From Mesorhizobium sp. B2-7-1 (GTDB lineage: Bacteria > Pseudomonadota > Alphaproteobacteria > Rhizobiales > Rhizobiaceae): DNA of 64,000 nucleotides. Position 1 is the stretch's first letter. Every line of letters begins with the position of its first letter. Of the stretch, positions 48,628-58,469 are shown piece by piece. The position numbers and the translations under genes were made by a program. Location of the stretch: the NCBI RefSeq assembly GCF_006440735.1, contig NZ_VFUA01000011.1, forward strand, positions 1-64,000, in the 5' to 3' direction. Below the pieces are notes generated by a model. That model saw only the letters and a list, made by a program, of their open reading frames with translations. It had not been told where the DNA came from and did no database searches.

Positions 48628-48695
48628 AAGGGGGCTGACTCAATCTTGCTGCATGTGAAGGCTGATGTCGCGATTTCCGAGGGGGAATCAGCGCG

Positions 48696-50252
48696 ATGGG
48701 ACGCAGATTTGGGTCGACGAGATTGGCGCCTGCCGGGTTTGTCGTCGAACAAGCCGAAATCGACACCGATTGCATGTTTCTTGATGTGCGCGCCGCGGCG
48801 GTTTCGGCAACATGCCCATGCTGCGGGACCTGTTCCCGTCGAACCCAGAGCCGATACATACGGCAAGTCGCCGATCTGCCCATCGCTGGTCGACGAGTCA
48901 TCCTGCGGGTGACGGTTCGCCGTTTCTGGTGCGATGCCGTTCTTTGTCGCCGCCGCATTTTGCTGAGCGCTTTGGCGACAATGTATTGGCTCCGTTGTCG
49001 CGAAGGACCGGACGTCTCGACACTATCGTCCATCACCTGGGACTGGCGTTGGGGGGGCAGGCCGGCTGCGGCCTTTGCCGATCGCCTGATGATGCCGGTG
49101 AGCAACGATACCCTGTTGCGCGTCGTGCGCCGGCGGTCTGAACAGCCGCGCGATAAGCTCGCCATCATCGGTATCGACGATTTCGCATTCCGACGCGGTC
49201 AGCGATACGGGACGATTGTCTGCGATCTCGAGCGCCGCAGGCCGGTGACATTGCTGCCAGATCGCGAGCAGGCGACATCGCAGGCATGGCTCGCAGGCCA
49301 TCCGTCCATCACGACCGTCGCGCGTGACCGGGGCGGCGGGTATGGCGAGGCGATCGCCAAGGCGCTGCCGCATGCCGATCAGGTGGCCGACCGCTGGCAC
49401 CTAATGGAAAACGCCAGCCGCGCCTTTCTCGATGCGGTCAGCAAAACCATGCGTCAGATCCGAAAGGCAGTCGGCAGCGCCGTCATCGATCCTGGGCTTC
49501 TCACCTATGCCGAGCGGCTGCAATATGACGGATACCTACGCCGGCAGGAGACGAACGGGGCCATCCTGGAATTGTCGAAGCAGGGCCTTTCGATCAAGCA
49601 GATCGTCAAGCGTACAGGCTATAGCCGTAAGCTCGTCCGCAGCGTCATTCGTGGCCAGCGCTCCGACGTGTTCCGCGTCCGCCAGAGCTCGCTCGAGGAA
49701 TGACTTCCCTGGCTCGACAGCCGTTGGGGGCAAGGCGCACGGAATGCATCGGCGCTCTGGCGCGAAATGCGCGAGAAGGGCTTCCACGGCCAGAGCGGTG
49801 TCGTCTCCGAATGGGCGCGGCGCCGGCGGCTGGCCGAAAAGGCCGACCAAAGCGCGCTTGCTCGCACGCCTTCGGCACGAAGTATCGCAAGACTCATGAC
49901 GTTGGCGCGCGACGACTTGTCCAAATCGGATGCCGTGCTGGTTGCCGCGATCGAGAATAATGTCCCTGAACTGCCCATCGCGCGAACGTTGATCGATGAC
50001 TTTCACCGGATGATCCGATCGAAGGCGGTGGCAAAATTGGACGGTTGGCTCGAGGGCGCCAAAGCAAGTCTCGTGAGTTCCTTTGCCAACGGAGTCGAAA
50101 AGGACATGGCCGCGGTCCGCAATGCCATCACATCACCATGGTCGAATGGCCAGATCGAGGGCCAGATCACCAAGCTCAAACTTATCAAACGACAGATGTA
50201 CGGCCGCGCCAAGATCGATCTGCTTCAGGCCCGCCTTGTCGGGACAACCTAG
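48696..50252 (+). pseudogene. ISL3-family transposase with two compensating frameshifts and one nonsense codon
   Basis: N-terminal zinc-ribbon-like CPCCG and RRFWCDAVLCRRRI, then a DDE core (IIGIDDFAFRRGQRYGTIVCDLERRRPV, DRGGGYGEAIAKALPHADQVADRWHLMENASRAF), an HTH and a C-terminal SPWSNGQIEGQITKLKLIKRQMYGRA. Three lesions are visible. Between T-run 48958-48961 and G-run 49051-49057 the family sequence (FAERFGDNVLAPLSRRTGRL, LALGG) runs in another frame, implying one T lost and one G gained. At 49701-49703 an in-frame TGA replaces a probable TGG (Trp), after which the same frame continues LPWLDSRWGQG. The full span is 518 codons. Start at ATG 48696 behind GAGGGGG. Confidence 0.88.
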
Positions 50253-50279
50253 TGGTGAAAACCTAACGCTTGGTACCCG
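50250..50279 (+). repeat. 30-bp inverted repeat, left copy
   Basis: Begins TAGTGGTGAAAA and ends CGCTTGGTACCCG. The reverse complement occurs at 51,624-51,653 with a single mismatch at its 13th base (C here, A there). The first triplet is the stop codon of the ISL3 transposase. The pair bounds the asparaginase gene. Confidence 0.85.
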
Positions 50280-50470
50280 TGACAAAGGACCGGTTCAGGT
50301 GGTTCTCTGCCGTCCCTCGCCGACTGGATCGGCCGGAGGCGCCACGAGCAGTCGTTTGCGTCCGCGTTTGTCAGGGAAGGAATGCGCGCCGGCAAGGCAG
50401 TTGTTACGGCGAGCTTACACAGGCGACCGCTGCGACCATTCCATTTGAGACCCAATCAGTTATATTGGGG

Positions 50471-50497
50471 AACAATTGTTGTCCGATGTTGTCCGAT
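50471..50497. promoter_or_regulatory. Palindrome and 10-bp direct repeat before the asparaginase gene
   Basis: AACAATTGTT (50471-50480) is a perfect palindrome overlapping two tandem copies of GTTGTCCGAT (50478-50487, 50488-50497), ending 16 bases before the chosen asparaginase start. It may be an operator; the regulator is unknown and not encoded in the adjacent unit. Confidence 0.45.
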
Positions 50498-50513
50498 CCG
50501 AAAGCCGCCCTGC

Positions 50514-51494
50514 GTGACATGTATCTGGTTGATCACTACAGGAGGAACGATAGCTTCGCGGCGCATTGACGCCGAGGATCACGTCATCGCGAGCGTTGCT
50601 GGGCAGCAAGTTCGAGACGCAATCCAGGACATTCCTCGCAACGTCGACATTAGGGTCGACGACTTCATCAATATCGTCAGTTGCGCGATGACTTTGCCGA
50701 TTGCGTTCGATCTGGTGCAGCGGATCAACATCCATCTCGCAAAGGAAGATTGCGTTGGCGTGGTCGTTACCCACGGCACCGATACGATGGAGGAAAGTGC
50801 ATACCTCGCCGATTTGCTTCTGGTGAATGACAAGCCCGTGGTATTCACAGGCGCTCAGCGGAGCGCCGATGACCCGGCCAGGGATGGGCCGCGGAACCTG
50901 ACTGACGCCATCAGGCTTGCTGCATCGCCCTTGGCGGTGGGATTGGGCGCGGTCGTCCTCATGGAACAGCACTTCCACGCCGCGCGCGATGTTACCAAAA
51001 GCCACACGTCTCGGGTCGACGCATTTGTCTCGCGAAACCATGGGAAGCTCGGCGAGATTGATGGCGACACCGTCAGTGTATCCCGTCTGCCGGCCCTTCG
51101 GAAAACCTTTGCAGCGAAAGCCATTGAGCCCCGAGTCGACCTTATACGGATGGTGCTTGGCTGCGATGACCGTCTGATCCGCTATGCGGCGGCAAGTGGT
51201 GCAAAGGCAATCGTGCTCGAAGGCTTCGGAAGAGGGAACGCAAACCCAATCGTCGCGAAGGCTATCGAGGAGATCATCGTTGGCGGTATTCCGGTGTTCG
51301 TTGCATCACGATGTGGCGAAGGCCGCGTGTTGCCGATTTATGGCGGTGGCGGTGGCAAGGATTTACTGAGGGCGGGAGTAGTGTTCGGCGGCGATCTTAC
51401 CGGGCCAAAGCTGCGTATCCTGATTTCCGTATTGCTCGGCGTGGGGATGAGCCCAGAAGAAATGCGCCGCGAGTTGGCTGCGGTCTGCGGGTGA
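50514..51494 (+). CDS. L-asparaginase
   Basis: Hydrolyses asparagine to aspartate and ammonia. The 326-residue protein shows both catalytic signatures: LITTGGTIAS with the nucleophile Thr12 and VVVTHGTDTMEESAYLADLLL with Thr89-Asp90, plus VVFTGAQRSADDPARDGPRNL. No clear signal peptide. The start is uncertain: GTG at 50514 gives a family-like N-terminus, but the frame is open back to 50382 and no clear ribosome site is seen. The gene is noticeably richer in A and T than its neighbours and is bounded by 30-bp inverted repeats, so it was probably acquired with a mobile unit. Confidence 0.85.
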   Translation: MTCIWLITTGGTIASRRIDAEDHVIASVAGQQVRDAIQDIPRNVDIRVDDFINIVSCAMTLPIAFDLVQRINIHLAKEDCVGVVVTHGTDTMEESAYLADLLLVNDKPVVFTGAQRSADDPARDGPRNLTDAIRLAASPLAVGLGAVVLMEQHFHAARDVTKSHTSRVDAFVSRNHGKLGEIDGDTVSVSRLPALRKTFAAKAIEPRVDLIRMVLGCDDRLIRYAAASGAKAIVLEGFGRGNANPIVAKAIEEIIVGGIPVFVASRCGEGRVLPIYGGGGGKDLLRAGVVFGGDLTGPKLRILISVLLGVGMSPEEMRRELAAVCG

Positions 51495-51623
51495 GCGAGC
51501 TCCCGCCCCCGCATAGCTCCCTAATAGGACACTTCAAGCGAAGGATCCCCTTCCCCGCTCGCGCCCGACATTTGTCTCGCAACCGATCAACGGCCGCAGT
51601 GGGTCCCTCCGGCCGTTCGATGC

Positions 51624-51653
51624 CGGGTACCAAGCGTTAGTTTTTCACCACTA
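51624..51653 (-). repeat. 30-bp inverted repeat, right copy
   Basis: Reverse complement of the repeat at 50,250-50,279 with 29 of 30 bases identical. The last three bases (CTA) also begin the next palindromic repeat, so the outer boundary is ambiguous by 2-4 bases. The 129 bases between the asparaginase stop and this repeat hold no gene. Confidence 0.85.
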
Positions 51654-51758
51654 AAGCGCGTCGCGCTGAAACGGATTCAGGCGACGCGCTTTAAGTCTTT
51701 GTTTTGATGCATGTCGTTCCCCCAAAACCGCTGCGCACTTTTGGGCGACATGCATTAG
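51652..51758. repeat. Two-palindrome intergenic repeat (RIME-like)
   Basis: First palindrome: AAAGCGCGTCGC (51653-51664) with GCGACGCGCTTT (51681-51692), inner CTGAA/TTCAG. Second: ATGCATGTCG (51707-51716) with CGACATGCAT (51746-51755), inner CCCAAAA (51721-51727) with TTTTGGG (51739-51745), loop holding the core ACCGCT-GCG-CACTTTT. About 107 bases with two large palindromes fits the rhizobial intergenic mosaic element class known from Sinorhizobium. Confidence 0.8.
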
Positions 51759-51785
51759 GCTGGGACCGCAGCGAGAATGCGTCAG

Positions 51786-51817
51786 ACCCGAAAAAGGCCC
51801 CGTTTCCGGGGCCTTTT
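51786..51817 (-). terminator. Rho-independent terminator of clpA
   Basis: A perfect 11-bp stem (51792-51802 with 51807-51817, AAAAGGCCCCG with CGGGGCCTTTT, loop TTTC) starting 21 bases after the clpA stop, with a T-run on the minus strand. Confidence 0.9.
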
Positions 51818-51837
51818 GTATTTCAAGCGAGCGCTTG

Positions 51838-54303
<2,466 letters not shown>

Positions 54304-54309
54304 GTTACC

Positions 54310-54636
54310 TCACTTCTTCTCCATCACGCATTGCAGCGGATGCTGATTCTGTCGGGCGAAATCCATGACCTGGGACACTTTGGTCTCGGCCACCTCGAAT
54401 GTGTAGACACCGCACTCGCCCACTCCATGATTGTGAACATGAAGCATGATGCGTGTGGCGGCCTCGCGGTCCTTTTGGAAAAAACGCTCCAGGACGTGAA
54501 CGACGAACTCCATCGGAGTGTAGTCGTCGTTCAGGATGAGGACCCGGTAGAGGCTGGGCTTCTTGGTCTTGGTTTTGGTGCGCGTGATGACAGCGGTGCC
54601 GCGACCGGGATCGTTGCGGTCTCCGTCACTTTGCAT
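54310..54636 (-). CDS. clpS: ClpS adaptor protein
   Basis: Delivers N-degron substrates to ClpA. The 108-residue protein has the core [29 protein letters not shown] with the Asp-Asp binding pocket, [31 protein letters not shown] and the C-terminal [10 protein letters not shown]. The ATG at 54636 (MQSDGDRND) is preferred; an in-frame ATG at 54714 would add 26 residues. Immediately upstream of clpA. Confidence 0.95.
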   Translation of the reverse strand: MQSDGDRNDPGRGTAVITRTKTKTKKPSLYRVLILNDDYTPMEFVVHVLERFFQKDREAATRIMLHVHNHGVGECGVYTFEVAETKVSQVMDFARQNQHPLQCVMEKK

Positions 54637-54837
54637 TCGCACCACACCTGCCGTGGCAGTCAAACCGATCGTCACGTAGTCCAGCCTTTTCGAATCCTCA
54701 TGCGAGTTCAACATGTAGGTTCTCGATGGACGATTTTAAGCCCTTCTGTTTAGCTGACAATATGGCTAGGTGGGCAAACCTCAGCGAATTTCTCAATCGT
54801 GAATGCGGCAAGGTGCATCGGGTTGCGATCGGACATG

Positions 54838-54869
54838 AAAAAACCCGGCCGCGTTTCCGCGACCGGGTC
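54838..54869 (-). terminator. Rho-independent terminator of the phasin gene
   Basis: An 11-bp stem with one G-T pair (54844-54854 with 54859-54869, loop of 4) followed on the minus strand by six T. It lies 45 bases after the phasin stop. The stretch from there to the clpS start shows nothing else beyond the presumed clpS promoter. Confidence 0.88.
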
Positions 54870-54913
54870 CTTTCCGCAGGCCGGCTGGCCGTATCGGGCG
54901 TGATCGGGCGAAA

Positions 54914-55243
54914 TTACTTCGCCTTGGCGACCACCGATTCGAACGGCTTGTAGGCTTCCTTGGCGAGCTCGGCATAGAGATTGCCGAGCTTGCTGGCCTC
55001 GGCCACGAAGCTCTCATAGCTCTGCTTGGCGTAATCGGTCTGGATCTCGAGGGCCTTCTCGATCGACTTGGCCGCGAACAGCTTCTCGACGGCGGCGCTG
55101 CCGGCTTCGAAGCTCTTCTTGGTGTATTCGCCGGCTTCGGTGGCGATCGCCTGCGCGCCCTTGGTGAGCGAGGCAAAGCTCTTCAGCCCGGTGTCGGCAA
55201 AGTCCTTGCCGTATTTCGAGAAGTCCTCATAGGTCTGGGTCAT
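54914..55243 (-). CDS. Phasin-family protein
   Basis: Coats polyhydroxybutyrate granules or acts as a small amphipathic helix protein. The 109-residue product has the phasin_2 pattern: YEDFSKYGKDFADTGLKSFASLTKGAQAI, IATEAGEYTKKSFEAG, VEKLFAAKSIEKALEIQTDYAKQSYE, mostly helical and alanine-rich, without tryptophan. GGGAAG nine bases before the ATG at 55243 fixes the start. It is transcribed alone from the divergent region shared with the D,D-carboxypeptidase and ends at its own terminator. Confidence 0.9.
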   Translation of the reverse strand: MTQTYEDFSKYGKDFADTGLKSFASLTKGAQAIATEAGEYTKKSFEAGSAAVEKLFAAKSIEKALEIQTDYAKQSYESFVAEASKLGNLYAELAKEAYKPFESVVAKAK

Positions 55244-55289
55244 TTCATTCTTCCCTTTGGTTGAAACGCCCTTTTGGCCCCGGGCGCCC

Positions 55290-55326
55290 TTGTGCAATGC
55301 ACCTCAATATATTGTGCGATGCACAA
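55290..55326. promoter_or_regulatory. Inverted repeat in the phasin promoter region (candidate PhaR site)
   Basis: TTGTGCAATGCAC (55290-55302) and GTGCGATGCACAA (55314-55326) form a near-perfect inverted repeat (11 of 13 positions) with an 11-base spacer, 47 bases upstream of the phasin start. TGC/GCA-rich sites before phasin genes are bound by PhaR in other alphaproteobacteria; assigning PhaR here is inference. Confidence 0.5.
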
Positions 55327-55531
55327 AAGTCAAGAATCCCTTGGCCTGCAGGGGCTCCAGCGCCGTCGGCCGGTAAAATTCGATTAAACAGAAGCTCGAT
55401 TTGCCGAAAAACGGTGAACGCGGCGGTTACCATAAACGGATTGGTAACGCTGGGCGCGATAGCTTGGCCGGAAGCGAGGCAGGCACTCCCTTTGCCGCCT
55501 CCGGGGCAACGAAAATTCAGGGTAAGTAACG

Positions 55532-56956
55532 GTGCGTCAGGCGTTGTCGGGCTTCGTCTCCAAATCTTCTTTCTCCTTCAAGGCAATCATGGTTGCCGCG
55601 CTCGCGGTGACGATTGTCGCCGCCGATGTCGCGTCGGCTCTTGCCGCGAAGTCCGCGGCCATTGTCGTCGACGCCAAGACCGGCAAGGTGCTCTATTCGG
55701 CCGACGCCAACGGCCGGCGCTATCCGGCCTCGCTCACCAAGATGATGACGCTCTACCTCACCTTCGAGGCGTTGGCGAAGGGCAGGATCAGCAAGAACAC
55801 GCCGGTTCCATTTTCCGCGCATGCTTCCGCCGAGGCGCCTACCAAGCTCGGCGTCCGCCCCGGCGGCTCGGTTCCTGTCGAGACCGCCATTCTGTCGATC
55901 GTAACGAAATCCGCCAACGACTCGGCCACCGCACTTGGCGAGATGCTCGGCGGCAGCGAAGACAATTTCGCCCGCATGATGACGGCCAAGGCGCGCCAGC
56001 TCGGCATGAACGGCACCGTCTTCCGTAACGCCAACGGCCTGCCCGACCCCGGCCAGTTCACCACGGCGCACGACATGGCGATGCTTGGCATCGCGCTGCG
56101 CGAGCACTACCCGCAATATTACGGCTATTTCTCGCAGCGCTCGTTCCTGTATGGCCGCCAGCGCATCAACGGTCACAACCGCCTGCTTGGCCGCATCAAG
56201 GGCGTCGACGGCATCAAGACCGGCTACACCCGCGCTTCCGGCTTCAACCTCGTTTCCTCCGTCGCCGATGGCGACCGCCGCCTCGTCGCGGTGGTGATGG
56301 GCGGCACCTCCGGCCGCAGCCGCGACAACCAGATGGCCACGCTGATCAACACCTACCTGCCGCGCGCCTCGACGCGAGGCGGCGGCGACCTCATCGCCAA
56401 GGGCAACGACAATCCAATCAAGACGCTGGCCAAGGTCTTCTTGCCCAAGCATGACGCGCCGACACCGGACGCGAAGCCGGCGACGGACGACACTGTCGTT
56501 GCCTCGGCCGATGACGTTGAGGACGACACCCAGCAGGTCGCCGAGGACACGAAGCCTGTCATCAAGGTCAAGAAAGTGAAGACGGTTGCCGTCGCCGCCA
56601 TGGCGCCGGCCTCCAAGTCTCAGGACGCCTCGCCCCAGGTCGTCACCGCCTATGCCGAACCCGCGCCGGCCGCGCCGGCGATCGATCCGGTCAAGACGTC
56701 GTCGGTGCCTGCGGGTTGGGTGGTTCAGGTCGCTTCCTCGCCGACGAAATCGGGAGCCCAGAGCCTGCTTGATCAGACTGCCAAGCAGGCGCCAAGGATC
56801 CTGGCCGACGCTTCCGGTTTCACCGTCGCCTTCGACAAGGACGGCACCACCTACTACCGCGCCCGCTTCGGCGGCTTCGGCTCGAAGGATGCCGCCTGGA
56901 AGGCCTGCGATGCGCTCAAGCGCAAGAAAATCTCGTGCTACGCCGTCCAGCAATAG
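55532..56956 (+). CDS. D-alanyl-D-alanine carboxypeptidase with SPOR domain
   Basis: Periplasmic PBP5/6-type enzyme trimming peptidoglycan stem peptides. The 474-residue precursor has a signal peptide (hydrophobic KAIMVAALAVTIVAADVASALA), the serine-peptidase S11 motifs Ser67-x-x-Lys70 (ASLTKMM), Ser127-Ala-Asn129 and Lys229-Thr-Gly (GIKTGYT), a Lys/Val/Ala-rich linker, and a C-terminal SPOR domain (about 388-474, VPAGWVVQVASSPTKSGAQSL) that should bring it to denuded septal glycan. The start is GTG at 55532 behind AGGGTAAG. Confidence 0.93.
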   Translation: MRQALSGFVSKSSFSFKAIMVAALAVTIVAADVASALAAKSAAIVVDAKTGKVLYSADANGRRYPASLTKMMTLYLTFEALAKGRISKNTPVPFSAHASAEAPTKLGVRPGGSVPVETAILSIVTKSANDSATALGEMLGGSEDNFARMMTAKARQLGMNGTVFRNANGLPDPGQFTTAHDMAMLGIALREHYPQYYGYFSQRSFLYGRQRINGHNRLLGRIKGVDGIKTGYTRASGFNLVSSVADGDRRLVAVVMGGTSGRSRDNQMATLINTYLPRASTRGGGDLIAKGNDNPIKTLAKVFLPKHDAPTPDAKPATDDTVVASADDVEDDTQQVAEDTKPVIKVKKVKTVAVAAMAPASKSQDASPQVVTAYAEPAPAAPAIDPVKTSSVPAGWVVQVASSPTKSGAQSLLDQTAKQAPRILADASGFTVAFDKDGTTYYRARFGGFGSKDAAWKACDALKRKKISCYAVQQ

Positions 56957-57001
56957 GCGGTTGTTTGGAATCTCCCGGAAGGTACCTCGCGTCGAAGGAG
57001 A

Positions 57002-57700
57002 CTAATCGTGATTGGAGAGCAAGACGTCCTTGGCTTCATTGATCCGCGCCGCCAGGACAGACGTGCCGCCGACATCGGCGTTCAGGCGCTGCATCAGGCG
57101 GCGGTGCGCCTTGCGGATATCCGCCGCGGCAGCCCCCGCTTCAAGACCAAGGACCTTGTAGGCCTCCTCCTTAGTCATGGCGCCCGCACCTGGCGCAACA
57201 CCCAGCCCTTCGCCACCGTGCGGCTGCGCGTCCTTGCGCCAGACGGGAAAACGGCCGTCAAGATACGTCTCTAAGAGCTGGCGGCTCTCCAGATCGGGGC
57301 TGAGCTCGCCATGAAGCTGGCGCAGGTCCGTCAGCCCCATAGCCCCCAGCATCTTGCCTTCATAACGCCCGGCCAGAACGAGCCCCTCGAGCCTGCCGCT
57401 GTCATGGTCGAGGTCCATTTCGAGCGCGGCGGTGCGCACCGTCGAATGTTGGGACACGGCGGCCCGCGCTGGCGGCCGCCTCGTGCGTATCCAGCCGACC
57501 CAGGCCAGCGCCGCAAGCAGAAGCAGCCCGCCGATAAGGCTGCGGCCGAAGATCAGCATGGGCGCCCCGACCAGCCCCAGGAGGGCCGGCCCAAGCGATC
57601 TCAGACTGTCGGCCATTCTTGCCGCATCCGCGCGCACAAAGAGCAAGGCGGCGCCGAAAAGCACCACGAGCACCGCTGCCAAAACAAGGATCACGCCCAT
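57002..57700 (-). CDS. J-domain-like membrane protein with altered HPD motif
   Basis: The 232-residue protein has one or two N-terminal membrane segments (ILVLAAVLVVLFGAALLFV, GLLLLAALAWVGWI), a soluble middle (MDLDHDSGRLEGLVLAGRYEGKML), and a C-terminal J-like domain (about 173-232, EEAYKVLGLEAGAAAADIRKAHRRLM). The invariant HPD of J-proteins, which activates DnaK, is replaced by Asn207-Ala208-Asp209. It may be a DnaK-independent scaffold or a Pam16/Tim16-like J-like protein. No partner gene is adjacent. Confidence 0.8.
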   Translation of the reverse strand: MGVILVLAAVLVVLFGAALLFVRADAARMADSLRSLGPALLGLVGAPMLIFGRSLIGGLLLLAALAWVGWIRTRRPPARAAVSQHSTVRTAALEMDLDHDSGRLEGLVLAGRYEGKMLGAMGLTDLRQLHGELSPDLESRQLLETYLDGRFPVWRKDAQPHGGEGLGVAPGAGAMTKEEAYKVLGLEAGAAAADIRKAHRRLMQRLNADVGGTSVLAARINEAKDVLLSNHD

Positions 57701-57822
57701 CGATTAGCGCTGCCATACGAAAGACTGAGCATGGAAATAGGATGGGACCAAGGTCTGGCGCTTGCAAGTCCCACATCGAGCGAGCCGAAGGGCCAGCGCC
57801 GGGGACGATCCGCAAGGCGCAC

Positions 57823-57924
57823 AGAGCAATTCCAGGAAAAGTGCGAGCGGTCTTTCCGGAATTGCGTAAAACAAAAGGACAGAGTGGTTCGCCGTTTCCG
57901 TGAAACGGTGAAACGCGCTAGAGC
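57823..57924. repeat. Mosaic palindromic repeat, copy 2
   Basis: Starts AGAGCAATTCC and ends GCGCTAGAGC. Shares with copy 1 (39,921) the GGAAAAGTG-YGA-GCGGT core, CGGAATYGCGTAAAA, and the GTGAAACGGTGAAACGC end, but lacks the nested hairpin of copy 1. The stop codon of the DUF1489 gene (TAG, CTA at 57918-57920 on plus) lies in its right end. Confidence 0.85.
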
Positions 57925-58355
57925 AGGCCGAGTTCGGCGAGTTCCAGCCTGAGCTTCGGCGGCATCTCGGCCAGTGCCGCCCTGCCCTTGCCGAGGTCGA
58001 CCGGCGCATCGGCGGGCTTGAGATAACGCCAGCCCTGGAAGGCGCGCCGCGGCTGCCAGTCAGTGCGCACGACCTCGGGATCGAGCATCAGATGACAGCG
58101 GCCTATGCCTTCATCGTCGGTGAAGGGCCGGATCTCCGTGATCAGCTGCCGGCACTGGACGCTGCCCTTGATCACCCAATAGAGCGAACCGCCATCCGTG
58201 ATCTCGCCGCCACGTGTCGGCACCATGCGGGTTGTGTGCCAGTGCTCGGCCGGCTCGCCGGCGCGGCGCCGTTCGTCGAGACGGAAGGCAATCCACTCTT
58301 CGAGATCCTCGACGCTGTCGCAGCCGACGCACAGTTTGATGAGATTGAGTGACAT
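57918..58355 (-). CDS. DUF1489 family protein
   Basis: A 145-residue protein with the DUF1489 pattern: MSLNLIKLCVGCDSVEDLEEWI, HTTRMVPTRGGEITDGGSLYWVIKG, CRQLITEIRPFTDDEGIGRCHLMLDPEVVRT and RRAFQGWRYL. The function is unknown; the family is confined mainly to Alphaproteobacteria. The stop codon and following bases come from a palindromic repeat. Confidence 0.9.
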   Translation of the reverse strand: MSLNLIKLCVGCDSVEDLEEWIAFRLDERRRAGEPAEHWHTTRMVPTRGGEITDGGSLYWVIKGSVQCRQLITEIRPFTDDEGIGRCHLMLDPEVVRTDWQPRRAFQGWRYLKPADAPVDLGKGRAALAEMPPKLRLELAELGLL

Positions 58356-58469
58356 GCCCCAAGATTTAGCCGCAAGGGTTGACGCGTCAACGCCCTGAGC
58401 GACTTCTCCACAGGGCCAGCAGGATGACGCCATAAAACCAGCAGGAATCCAAGATACACAATCGGTAGC

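Larger units (their letters stand above)
48629..50279 (+). mobile_element. ISL3-family insertion sequence, decayed
   Basis: The transposase fragments define the family. The left boundary is inferred at about 48,629, where the CPT-like frame ends abruptly at GGGGGCTGACTC. The right boundary is inferred at the 30-bp inverted repeat at 50,250-50,279, which begins with the transposase stop codon. I could not find a matching left terminal repeat at the left side, so one end is probably lost or the boundaries are different. Confidence 0.65.

Noticed and set aside
48629-48695. Left terminal inverted repeat of the ISL3 element matching the 30-bp repeat at 50,250
   Set aside because: I compared both orientations by eye and found no convincing match, so the left IS boundary remains inferred from the CPT-like gene only.
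49701-49703. In-frame TGA as possible recoding (selenocysteine or readthrough) in the transposase
   Set aside because: No selenocysteine-insertion hairpin is apparent, the same gene has two other lesions, and a single TGG-to-TGA change explains it better.
50519-50569. Short frame beginning ATG at 50519, just inside the asparaginase start
   Set aside because: It ends after 16 codons, and the asparaginase motif LITTGGTIAS runs in another frame through the same bases.
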